Positions 1-11,800 of a stretch of 64,000 nt of DNA are shown here, in pieces. The position numbers were made by a program, and so were the translations under genes. The notes beneath the pieces are model-generated. The model made no database searches and was not told the DNA's origin. It saw only the letters and a program-made list of their open reading frames with translations. The stretch lies in the NCBI GenBank assembly GCA_034008185.1, contig CM067083.1, positions 125,072,337-125,136,336 on the forward strand, read 5' to 3'. Source of the stretch: Gorsachius magnificus (lineage: Eukaryota > Chordata > Aves > Pelecaniformes > Ardeidae). How positions within the stretch are numbered: the first letter of the stretch is position 1; each line of letters begins with the position of its first letter.

Positions 1-320
1 AGAATTTCTGCCTTAGATCCAGTCTAAACCTCCCCTGCTTTAGTTTAAAGCCATCCCCCCTTGTCCTGTCCCAGCTGGCCCTACTAAAAAGCTTGTCCCC
101 CCCTTTCCTCTGGGCCCCCTTGAAGCCCTGAGCGGCCGCACTCAGCTCTGCCCGCAGCCTCCTCTGCTCCAGGCTGAACACCCCCAACTCTCCCAGCCTG
201 GCCTCAGAGCAGAGGGGCTCCAGCCCTCGGAGCATTTTAGTAGCCCTCCCCTGGCCCTGCTCCAACAGGTCCATGTCCTTCTGGCGCTGAGGGCTCCCGA
301 GCTGGATGCAGTGCTCCAGT
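1..320 (-). mobile_element. CR1 LINE 3' fragment (type B tail), cut by window edge
   Basis: The reverse complement of the CR1 3' region seen at 56575-56860. It includes GAGCGGCCGCACTCAGCTCT and GGAGCATTTTAGTAGCCCTC. It is almost identical to the copy at 16730-16985. Confidence 0.9.
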
Positions 321-330
321 GTTGAGTACT

Positions 331-1857
331 CTCAAATCCTTGAGAGCTCTTACTGTAAAGTGGGAGGGGAAATTAAGGTGGTTCTGAGAGGCAGTACCAT
401 CAGCCCACGTTTATTATTCAGTGGCTTGTATAATTTTTATATTGTACCGAACATCTTGAGAGACTTCATCTGATGCGTAGGGAAACCAAAGCTAGGAATG
501 ATCTTCAATCTGTAGCCTAGCACGGAATTAGCCATGAGAAAAAGCCACCATGCTGAGCTGATACTTTGCAGGCCTGCATCAGTAGGTTGTGTTCGTTTGC
601 ATTAGGGCATTATTATTTTATTTTTTTTTTACTTTTATTAAAGTGGGGTATCTTGGTTTGGCAGTCATCTCTGTCAAGTGCATATCCCTGTACATGACCT
701 TCACGCACAGACCTGGCCCCTGAGTTAAGTCACAAAACCGGTAGAAACCTAAACCAGAATTGCTTAGAAACTTAAGAAATTACCCCCCTTGATGTTTGTG
801 TTTCTTTGTGGTAAAGCCTCAGTCTTTCCCATCTGGAAAGACTTGGATACCCAGTACAGAAACACTGCGGTGTGCACAAATTATCTGAATGGTCTTCTGG
901 TGGTAATAGAAAACTAGTTCCTTTGTTATGTGTACCTAAAAACCGATAGATTTTCTTTTCCCTCCTAAGTCTACTGGAGGATAAGCCACTGGCCATGGGG
1001 AAAAAAAAAGCTAAGCTTTAAATCTAAAAGAATAGATTGTTTCTCCTTCTTCCGTAACTCTACCGGCTGAACAGATTTTTCTCGTGCTTGTCCTGTACTT
1101 CCCCCACAACAATATTTCGGAGCGTGAGACCAAGAGTGAAGTTTGATTTCTGAACTGGAAGGACGAATTCCTGAGATAGGGTGTAAATACTCGCTGAGGA
1201 AACGCCTCGCTGTGCTGTGCACCAGATATGCTACAACCGGGGACGGCTGAACGTGTCCTTCACATAAATGCTTATCTCCTTTTGGGCAGTCAGTTCAGAA
1301 GATGTTAACAATTTACCGAGGGGCTTTTAGATTCTGAAATAGCTGTCAGAGTGACATTTTAGTGTGGGCCTTTTGGAAACTGCTGTAAAAAACCATGGAA
1401 TTTCTGCCCCCCTCCCCCCCCTGCTTTCTCGGTTTTACGTACGGGTTGGGGGATACGTGAGCTTTTTTAGAGGCACAAATCTGAGTTGACAGAGTTGGCC
1501 TGAAACAAGTAAAACTTTTTTCTTTTTTTTTTTTTTTTTTTCTCTTCTTAATTATGAATAGCGCTGATCCTGTCAGCAGCATTCCAGAAAGTAGAGTGAT
1601 TGTTGTTCCCAGGTGCTTTAACAAGTTCGGGCAGGAAAATAGATTTGCTGTTTAAGTAAAAAATAAGTGGAGAATGGCAAAACTGTCTTAGCCCTTTTGG
1701 TATTTGTATATTGTATTTTGATATTTGTATTTGTTCCAGGGCGTATACCAGAACAGATGAGTAGGCTGAGTGAAAATGAAGTGTTATTTAAGTAAAACAA
1801 TAATTGAGAGGCTTTCAATACTATATGTGATGTCTTGCTCCGTACTTATTTTTACAG
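331..1857. other. Upstream or intronic ESCO2 sequence, nothing recognised
   Basis: AT-rich single-copy DNA with a poly(T) run near 1518-1541. The missing first coding exon of ESCO2 could be here, but I saw no ATG exon with a fitting donor and phase. Confidence 0.4.
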
Positions 1858-2845
1858 TTCATCCTTAGCCTTTGAGACTCCTACGAAAAAAATGATAGGC
1901 TTTGCTGAAGGCCTGTCTCCACACAAGAAATTGAGAAATAATTGGTTTGCTTCTCAAATAAAATGGTCATCGAGCTCCAGCGATGAGATGAAAGAAAATG
2001 AGGCTGCCGGGGTGAAGCCGGTGCTGTCGAGGAGGCTGGATATTTCACCCCTTTGGGCAGCCAGTGTTCCCACAGCTCCACAGAGGGAGTCCTCAAGGAA
2101 ATTATCCCCAAAGGCCGCGTCCTCGTACAAGCCCCTCGTGCCTGTGGTGTCTTTTTACAGCAAGGAAAAGCATTACCTTACTCCTCTTGAGAGGAAAGAA
2201 CTGAACGAGAAACGCTCTTTGGGTGAGAGGAATAGGGATGAAAATCTCCCAGCTGCCAGCAGGACCGAGAAGGTGAACGTGACCTTGAGCAGGAACACGA
2301 GCTCAAAGCCAGCCAAGCAGGCAGCCAACTCCAAGCATGGCAGAACTGTCCCCAAAACGCTTAAGAAGGCAAAGGGAGAGATCCCAGCGGGAAAACCCAG
2401 TGTGGAGAAAGAGAATGTGAATTGCTTAATTAAAAAGAAGATGGATTCACCCTTCAGAGTCCTAAGCATGACAGTTAAGCCAGCCCTGAAACTCCAGTTG
2501 GGAGCAGCGTTCTTTTCTGCCAGGAAGAAATCGCACTCTAAAAAACCAGTTGTAGACACTAAATCTCTCCAGGGTCTCCCCAAATCTCTGCAAGAAAACG
2601 ATCAGCCTGAACGACCGACAACTACCAAGTCTAATTCAGCAGATGGAAACAAAATTCTTGAGGCGGGTGGCGTATTGAGAAGTATTCCCGTGCCTCAGAA
2701 GAAGGAAAATGAAAACAGGAAGGACTTTAGAAACTGTGCAAATCGAGAGAGAGATTTGGCAGCTCCGCAGAAAAGCAGAAGCGGCTCCAGTCTGTTTTGT
2801 ACTTCCAGGTCTGCAGCCGCAGGAGACGGCGATGCAGAGAATGTG
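1858..2845 (+). CDS. ESCO2: ESCO2 large N-terminal exon (988 nt)
   Basis: The acceptor is a pyrimidine-rich tract ending TTTACAG at 1857 and the donor is GTG|GTAAGT at 2846. The first base completes a codon begun upstream and the exon ends in phase 0. It codes for 329 full codons of Lys/Ser-rich, probably disordered sequence. Near 2138-2205 lies [18 protein letters not shown], matching the box of ESCO2 proteins linked to binding the replication machinery (MCM/PCNA). Near 2449-2530 lies PFRVLS...[11 protein letters not shown], matching the second conserved box. This exon is the reason the bird protein is longer than the human one. Confidence 0.95.
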
Positions 2846-5800
2846 GTAAGTAGAGGCATCATCAGGACGCACGGAGGCGTTCAGGTGACACGCACAGAGC
2901 TCGCCGAGCAAGCTGGAAGTAACGCGTGCTCCGGTTATTCGGATGTAGGGTGGTTATTCAGAGAGATTAGTGGATTTTTGCCTGGGAAAACTCAGGTTTA
3001 TTCCTGCCTTGCGAAGGCGTAAAACTGTGGTAAACTTTCAGGAAGTTCTCATCAGCATCCCTGTCTGCCACTAGCTTGCGGTTGCAGTGAAATATTCCAC
3101 CTACGACAGCCGAAAGGAAAGCTTTCTGCATGTTTGTGCAGAAGGCAATATGTGTCTTTTTTCATGATAAAGGGCAAAGTTTTTAAATGTCCTTTTTTTT
3201 TTTTTTTTTTTTTTCCCCCCCTGTGTTTTAATAAATGTAACAAATGCCAAGTCTGACCTTGCCGAGCTTTGTGGGAGGTCTTTATTTGGAGATTTCCCCC
3301 AGGTCACAAGCTGTTGCTTGCTGGTACAGCCCGTGCTGTAATTCAAGCAGCGCTAGCAGGCTTTGGTCTGCGCTGCGGTTATCTTCTTAGCGATTTATTT
3401 TCTCAGCAGGAACTATGTGTGCTAGTTCTGCAGCCCCCCTCACTGGGGAAGCGAGACTAAGCCCCGGGTTCTCAGGCTTTATCCAACCAACAATGAATTT
3501 TCTGAAGAACTGCAACCTCTTTTGTATATCACTGAAGAGGTATAAGCAGTTTCTACCTGTTGCTGCCTTAGCAGTGAATACTCCTGGTGATAGAAAAGTA
3601 TTGTGGTTTGGGTTGGGTTTTTTTTAACATACATTTGATTCTTGTGCAAATAGCGGTGCTGGAACAGTTAAACTTTGTAATGAGTCCCACTTATTGCCAA
3701 CCAGTTAATGGTTGCCAGACCTAAAATTGAAAGATTTTATGATTTGCCAGAGAATTGTTTAGCTTGGGACGTGGGTTTTGCTTCCTAACATGGGGCTTAG
3801 GTTTGAAAGGTAAGGTGGAACGAGCGCGGCAGTAAAATACAAATTGGGAACAGGTTGGCAAACTATTTCCCTATACTTAATGCCATATTTTGCTGTTGCA
3901 TTCTGGGATCTGAAATGTTGGAAATGTAGGAAAAGCCACTGGAATACTACTGTAGTATTTCACACTGAGCATTGAAAGGAAGCAGTGAACAAGAGGGGAA
4001 GCTGGTTTTGTATGGCTAATGTGTTTACATCCCTGTGTCCCTTCAGTAAAGGACAGTTCACGGCCTCCTCTGCTCACCTGCGCTGTTTTAGTCTCTCGCA
4101 TTCCTGACTCAATTGTCAATATGTTTTTACAATGCAGCATTAATAAAACTCAAACATTAGCTCGTGCAAGCTCATCTCGCACGTGCAGTTAAAAAAAACA
4201 AATAACTTGAAAGCGTGGGATCCTGCTGCGGCGGCAGGGTTTTTGTGTTGGCAAACTATTTCTCGGAGGTTAACCAGAAGCACGGAGTGTTTGAGAAGGG
4301 AACTGTGTGATTTTTGTTACTGCAAACTGAATGCAGACCAAGCTTGGCCTTGATCTAGTCTCGGATTCTGCTACAGCTGGTTGCTTTATCTGGTGACTGC
4401 CTAGGGTTCCCGATGAGATGGGAAGTAATACGCTGTCTTGTACAACAAGGGCACAGTTCAAGGCAAAAATCAGTTTGGCAAACTTGCGTTTTCACAGAAT
4501 GTTTGCGAGAGGCTTCCAAAAGCTGGGATGATGCACAGTTGTAGACAGAGAATGAAGCGGAGTCCCGGAAGTGCTAAGGTGAAGAAACGATACAAACCTC
4601 TAGGGTTAAGATTTACTTGAAAACAAAAGAAAAAAAAAAAAAAAAACCCACATCCCTGCAGTAAAACAAAAGCAGGGGTATAAGGAGGTGTTGAGAATCA
4701 AAACCCAGGGTAATGGTCTTACAGAAGTCAAAGGCGGGTAGATGAGAAATGCTGGTGGTACTCCCTAAGGCTCCGAGTAACCTGCAGGAGGTGAATTCTT
4801 CCTCAGTACCAGGGTGCCACGTTTGCAGCAACATTTTTCAAATTCAGCATTCAGGTGTAACTGTAATAACCGTGGGACTGGGGGCAAGTCTGCTGAGACT
4901 GCCTTTTTGTTATTGGCAGATACAGCTGTCGGTAACGCTTCCTAATGTCAATTAATGCTGCTCGTGAAAGTCGCTTGAACTATAGGTGATTCTGCAACTG
5001 CTGTCCCAGAACTTAATTGACTGCAGAGTTTTCTTTTTGCCCTAAAAAAATTGTCTTGATTTCTAGGATGTTGATGAAATCAGTTCTCCTACAACCTGTG
5101 AGTCCGATGACTGCATTATTCCTTCAAGCCAATCTCCGTGTAAGGGGAATGAGCAAGGTAAGTCGGTTTACGCCTATCTTGGGCTATGGCCTTTTCTGTA
5201 GGAAAATGAAGAGACTCTGAAAATGTCTCAGGGCACCTGCTTTTCCCCAGCAGGATCTGCTGAATCCTCACCTTGTCCTCTCGTTTTGTGTTTTGATAAG
5301 CCGGATGGCAACGATGGAGATTCTGCTCGCTCCCTGACAAATCTGTTTTGTAAAGTGCTTTTATCCTGATGTCTACCCTAGCTTTCCTCTTTGCTTTACT
5401 ACACCGCCCATTCCCAGTAAGATTTGGGAAATTGCTGTATTTGAATCCTGTTATTAGGTTTTTCCCTTTTTTCCCTGGGGTTTTTTTTTTATAAATCTTG
5501 ATTTTTAGGCAGCTCTTTCACTTGTTTTCTCCTGCCTGAGCCATGTCTTTCCTGGTGTGGTACTCCCACATCTGAGCCTTACCAGCACTAATTAGCAGGG
5601 AGGGAGGAATTCCTATGTTTCACACAGTCACAGTGTATACATTTCCACAGGGAACTTGATGTTTGTGAGATGCCTTTGGCCAGAGGGTTGATCCCGAGCT
5701 CTTATTTTGCCCTGGTTTGTTAAGTGTGGTGACTCCCCTTACCCTTATTTCAATCTGTTTGGCTTTGCAATGGAAGGGTGCTTTTTAAATTAAACTCTTA

Positions 5801-8800
5801 AATGCCCCTACGTGCTAGCTATTCTCTACAAAGTTATAGGCATGTGTTATTGTTTGCTCCTTGCGTTCACTGAGGAAACTCCACTCTATACTTTTTGTTT
5901 TGGCAGTGAATTATTAACAATTATTTGAATATGATTTTTTTTTTTCCCCCCCACCCCCAGTCAACTTTGCCCCTTTTCTTACAGTTCGTTACAGACACCG
6001 TATTTCCCTACTGACACAAGGGAATTTTCAGAAGTTATATATTAATTTTAAAACACTTATTATTTCTCCTCTTGGGAATAACAAGTGATAATAAAAAGAA
6101 AATACATTGCCTAAATATTATTTTATTAAGGCAAAATAATGTCTTGGCCGCTACCTGCTCTCTCATCTTCCAAGTATGCACTAGCATGTGCCAGTATGTT
6201 TGCAGAAGTTGAGGTCATGTTATTTTATCCTAATTTCCTGGTTTCTCTGTTTTTCCCTCTGTTCCAGCCCCATCAGCCCTGGGTTAATTCAGTCCTTGCT
6301 AGTCTGAAGAGCTCTGATTTATCTGAGAGTTGCCTTTACATCTTTCCCCAGCTGTGCAAGTTCCTGTCTCCCTTGTGTCTTAATTGCGCTAACGATCTCA
6401 TCACAACTAATTCTCTTATTGATGACTGAAATAAAAAGTCACTAAATGTTTTGTCATTGTTTGTCATCTGGTTTTAGTGTTTCCTCCTCTTCTGGTAGCT
6501 GTAGCTTCTGGGTTTCCCCCTTGCTGTTACAGGATGCTTTCCCGGTACTGTGGCCTTCCCAGGTGGAGCTCATTTTGCAATTTGGCAATTCTGCCTTCAG
6601 GCCTTCATGTTGCTGCTCTGCTTTCCCCTGGTTTCTACTCCCATGGCGATTCCTTGGGTTTCCAGTGAGAGAGAAAGTCATGATGTAGCCGGGTTTATCT
6701 CTTACTCCACTTCTTTCTTGCACATCTGGTCTTAATCTGTCTCTTGAAGAAACCGCCAGCGCTCCCTAGCTTTCGCCTCGCCCTTCCCCTTCAGTCTTGC
6801 TTCACATGGGAACTTATTTATCTGCTTTTGGAGCTGGGTGAAGTTTGTTTTCTTGAAGGTCACCCTTTCCCTGCTATGCCTCCCCTTCTCCGGAGGAGGA
6901 GTGGCATGCTCTATGCTGCCAGCCACTCTTTTTTTCTGCTATCTCCAGCTCTGTATAAAAGACTCCTATTGCTGTGTTTTCCACCTGTTTACAAAGCTGT
7001 TGCCATCACATTCCCAAAGATTGCCCCATGGTATTTGCTTGCTGGGGCCTTTCCCAAGAAGTGGCTTGGCCCTCTGTAAGATCCTGCATTTCTAGGAAGC
7101 CGTAGGCTTTTTGTTGTTTCTTAGTGCCGCCTTCATGACTCCTCACAATCTTTTTCCACTGCTGATATTAACAAGAGACTTTTTTTATTGTGTCCTGTTT
7201 CCTAGAAACAACTGGTTCATCCTCATGGCATGTTTTCTGGAGGCTCTTAGGGCCGTTTTTCTGCTCATGTTTTTATAATTCCCAAGAAGCCTCTGTCTAT
7301 TTGTGAATGCAGTCAAAATACAAGAGCATAAAGCAGTCTAGTACCTAAACTTTTTACATTTAAGGGAAGATATATTCCTAACTAAAACTTTGCTTGGCTT
7401 TACTTACCCAGGTCTTTGTTAAGTTAGCCTAAAACCTGCAGCTCATGTGCTGTAACCTAGTGCTGAGCCTGTCGCCTCCCAGCTGCTCCAGGATGAAGCT
7501 ATAGGTTCAAGCTGCCTTAGCCAAAATAATGGAAAACGGAGAAACGTCTGCTTGATTAACGCTCTTAATTAATAGCCCAGGAAACACTAAACTACTGCAG
7601 CAGAAATTTCTGTTTGATGTAGTTCTTCACAGTTTCAGTGTGAGCAGGGAAAGCACAGGATAGCCTGGCTGATGTCACCTAGGTGGGCTGACAGTGATGA
7701 CTGCTGGATACCGCTCGGGGATGTAACCTTTCTACCCAGCAGCATCACCAGCTTCCCCGTACTCTTATAAGTTCTTGTCTATAGAGTTCAGTTTCACCAT
7801 CGCATGTCACTTTTGAAGTCTCTTTGGTGTTGGAATTTCTGATTCCCTGTATCAATGTGTTCTGCAACTAAAAAGGATTCTAAACCTCAGTAACTTCACT
7901 CGTCTTTTCCAGCATCTCCTTCAAATGCTGTTGTCTACCCCATATTCAGTGCACCCCCTACCAGCAAAAAAAGGTAGGTTAATCTTTGCTAACTCTTTCC
8001 AAAACTGATCAGTAGTGTCATAGCTGCAGGAGCATTATTTAAAAAAAAAAAAAAAAAAAAAAATTACACTAGTTCTGAACCCAACAGCTTAGCTTGCTCC
8101 CAATCCTTGTAAGGTTTGGGAGTCTGAGGGTGTTTTGGGTTTGTTTTTGTTTAATGGGATGATGAAAGATGAAATTTGTGTTGGTTTAGAGGGATTCTGG
8201 CCTGTGAATAAGGAACTACACATGAACATGCCTGTCATACGTTTTACTTGGGGATTTGTGCATGTTGTTAAGCTGATGGGCTTTACTTTTTGAAGTAAAA
8301 AGGAAATAATGTTTTTTTTTCTTAGCTGTTTGCTAACGATAACATTGTTAGAACAAGGAGGGCTGTTTCGGGATCTGTTCATCACCAGGAATGACAAAGC
8401 CTTGGTCTTGTTTGAGCCACGTAGAGGGGTTTTTATTTATTTATACTACTTCTGCGTGTCCTCCATCTCTGTACCTGGAGCGTCCATAATGAGCAGTAAC
8501 TTTCAGTCTTTACGGACTGGTGGTTCATCGGGGACCTGCACCTCCTGGCAGCCGTAACCACGAGTTTTGGGTTGTACCAGACTTATCATGAATTATCTGT
8601 ACTCGGGCAGTTTGGCAAGTGCAGTGGCACAGTTCAGCATTGCCCGCTGGCCACACGACAAGCCAGGAGGCATTACTGTCCCTCACTTGAGTCTAATAAA
8701 TGGTAGGGGTTTCTGGATATACGGTTTGAGTCCGCCCCATAGACAGCAAACATGCGTGTTCGTGAGGTTACTACGCCTACATCACCACCCAGCATGGCAG

Positions 8801-11800
8801 CGATGCCTCTGGCGTGGGCATTCTTGCCCTGTTTGAGGCAATTCTGTGTTGCGAGCAACCTTTTGAGCAAAGTTTGTGTCCATCAGCCACGGTGCGTGAA
8901 AATTTGACTTTGTGTTTTGGTTAAACTGTGGGTCCCTTGTGGAGAGACACTGGAAAGGCTGATGGGGCAGGCCAGGAGCTCTGCTGAGGCCGGGCTGTGG
9001 CTCGTGCAGGAACTGCCAGCTTCTCTCTCTGTCACTCGACCTCCTTAACCAGTTAAGCCTACAGTGTTCATTTTTAAATTGCAGAAGTGACTCATTTTTT
9101 GGGAAGGCACTGGTTTAGGAAAGTTGTATGGAGCTAAACATTTCCAAAGGCTTGTCCACCCGCCTTGGGCTGGTGTTGATGAGTACCTGTGTTCTCTAAA
9201 CTTAGTGCCAAACTGATCTCTGCCCTCAGGTTTGTTTCTCCTCCATAGTAACCCTTCCCATGATAGGCTTTTGTAAATAACACAGTGCCCTGGCTAACAC
9301 TGACCAACACCTTCACCATTAGCACTCCGAGAAGTACCCATGTGCTCTACAGCAATTGCCCACAGTGCAAAGATGAGGAACTGCACTGACTGGGTGTGGT
9401 TTGTATTGTGCTTTTTTTAACCTGAGAAATTTTAGTAAGCAGCACTAGGTAGCGGTGTGCTCAGAAGTTTTGATCTTGGTGCTGAAGACAAGACAGAAGT
9501 TGTGATGATAATGGGTAAAAAAGGATTAATGGAGTACCTGCTGTTCTTCCACTTCCCCACGCTCACCCAAGTTGGTCTTTCATAAGTCTGCTGGGTGATG
9601 TTTGATATTCATGTGATGGGAACGAAGCACAAGCGTGTGACATTTGCTTTTTGATTCTGTAAAAAGCACAATCTTGATAAATTACTTGCAAGCACTGGGA
9701 CTCTTGCCAGCAGTGTGCCCAGGGGGCCAAGAGGGCCAGCGGCATCCTGGCTTGTATCAGGAGTGGTGTGGCCAGCAGGAGCAGGGCAGGGACCGTGCCC
9801 CTGTGCTGGGCACTGGGGGGGCGCCCCTGATGCGGGGGGGGGGGGTGGAGCCCCAGGCTGCTGGGGGCGGGGGGGGGGGGGGCGCCGCGGGGGCCCTACA
9901 ACTGCCTGGGAGGGGGGGCCGGGGGGGTCGGGCTCTGCTCCCAGGGAAGGGGCGATGGGACGAGGGGCACCGGCCTCAAGTTGTGCCAGGGCAGGGTGAG
10001 GTTGGCCCTGGGGAACAATTCCTTCCCCCAAGGGCTGTCAGGGGCTGGAAGGGGCTGCCCAGGGAAGGGGTCGAGTCCCCAGCCCTGGGGGGATTGAACA
10101 GCCGGGCAGAGGCGGTGCTGAGGGCCAGGGTTTGGGGGTGGGATGGCTGGGGTAGGGGAACGGTTGGGCTGGGGGAGCTTCAAGGGCTTTCCCAACCCAA
10201 ACCATTCTATTATATCATTCTTCACTCATCAGGTGTAACTGTACTACCTGATGTCTGTGCTTCTGATTAGTTTATTTCTTCGATTAATTTGGTGTCGTAC
10301 TCATAGACCTCTAGTGGAAAAAGTCTTGTTTTCCCACACAAGAACCAGAGCTGCTCATCCCGTTCCCATATTGAATCAACTTCTTGATACATTTTGTCAA
10401 CGATAAAAACATTCTGAGCGGAGCTTGTTGTGACCATAAAAAAAAAAAAATCCCCAAACCACTTAAAGTTGCTCCTGAAAGAGCCAAAACAAACCTTCCA
10501 AGACTTGTTGCGCTACTGCACTCCTCTGCCACAGAAGTGTTGAAAGAGCGATCTGATTGCAATATTTGCTTTGCTTCCTCATGTGGCTTTTCAAATACCT
10601 TCCGTGGTGCAAGTGGAACCCAGCAATGTGTGGAAATCCTGGTGTTTGTGATTAACTGAAAATCAGGCTTGGATTTGCAGTTGTCTCTTGGGAAGCTGAT
10701 GAGCACAAGCTTTTCCTTCATGAAGCCTCTGCTTTGGAAATTCTCCTTAGCATCCAAATCTATAAAATTGTTTGGTGTGTCTGTAAATTAGTTCGACGCT
10801 AAAGGTCACTGCACCATGGTTACAATTTCCCACTCTACAAGTGCTTAAGAAATGCCACCTTATGTATGAAGCCTGAAGGTAGGTTAGAAAACCTGTGCAA
10901 CTATTAACACCCCACACAACATGCTTCCCTGTAGCTGAAGCCCACATTGTAAAAGTTAAAAATTCGTATAAAGCCTCCGTGTCTGGATCTGAATATGAAA
11001 AAAAAAATCCTCTTGGCGTTGCTTCAGTCTGCTCCCCTCTTTGGGAAGCTGGCCCTGCTAGGCAGCAGAGGAGCATTTGGCCCCAGCACCATGGGTTTGC
11101 CCAACAAACTGCTGATCCCCTGGTCTGAGGGGGGTCTTGGTGTGAGGGGCTGGGGTTTGGGGTGTTGGGGAAGCAGTCAGGGGACCCTGGGGGTAGACAG
11201 AGTGTGGGCTTGAGACCAAGCTATGGCAGGTCTTGGCCAAAGCCTTGTCACAAGTTCTTGTGCACCTTGATCAACACCCAGATGAAATGCTTTGGGAGTT
11301 CAGTTTTTCCCTTTCTTCCCCGTTGTTTTGGTGTTCCCTCCCCCCTGACCCCCTCCACTTTGGGGAGAGCAGTGCTGGTGTGGTATGCACTCCAGAGTCA
11401 GCTTTCCTGACAAAAGGGGAACGCTTGATGCTTTGAGAGATGATTTGGGATGATGCTTCTTCCCCTGCTGAGTCTGGCAGGGTACAATCCTTATCCTTGC
11501 TGCCTGTGACGGGAGACCTTATCGCTCCCTATGACTGCCTGAGAGGAGGGGGGGGTCGGGCTCTGCTCCCAGGGAAGGGGCGATGGGACGAGGGGCACCG
11601 GCCTCAAGTTGTGCCAGGGCAGGGTGAGGTTGGCCCTGGGGAACAATTCCTTCCCCAAAGGGCTGTCAGGCCCTGGAAGGGGCTGCCCAGGGAAGGGGTC
11701 GAGTCCCCAGCCCTGGGGGGATTGAACAGCCGGGCAGAGGCGGTGCTGAGGGCCAGGGTTTGGGGGTGGGATGGCAGGGGTAGGGGAACGGTTGGGCTGG

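Noticed and set aside
533..580. ATG near 533 as the missing first ESCO2 exon
   Set aside because: The peptide does not resemble the ESCO2 N-terminus and the possible donor does not give the required phase with confidence.
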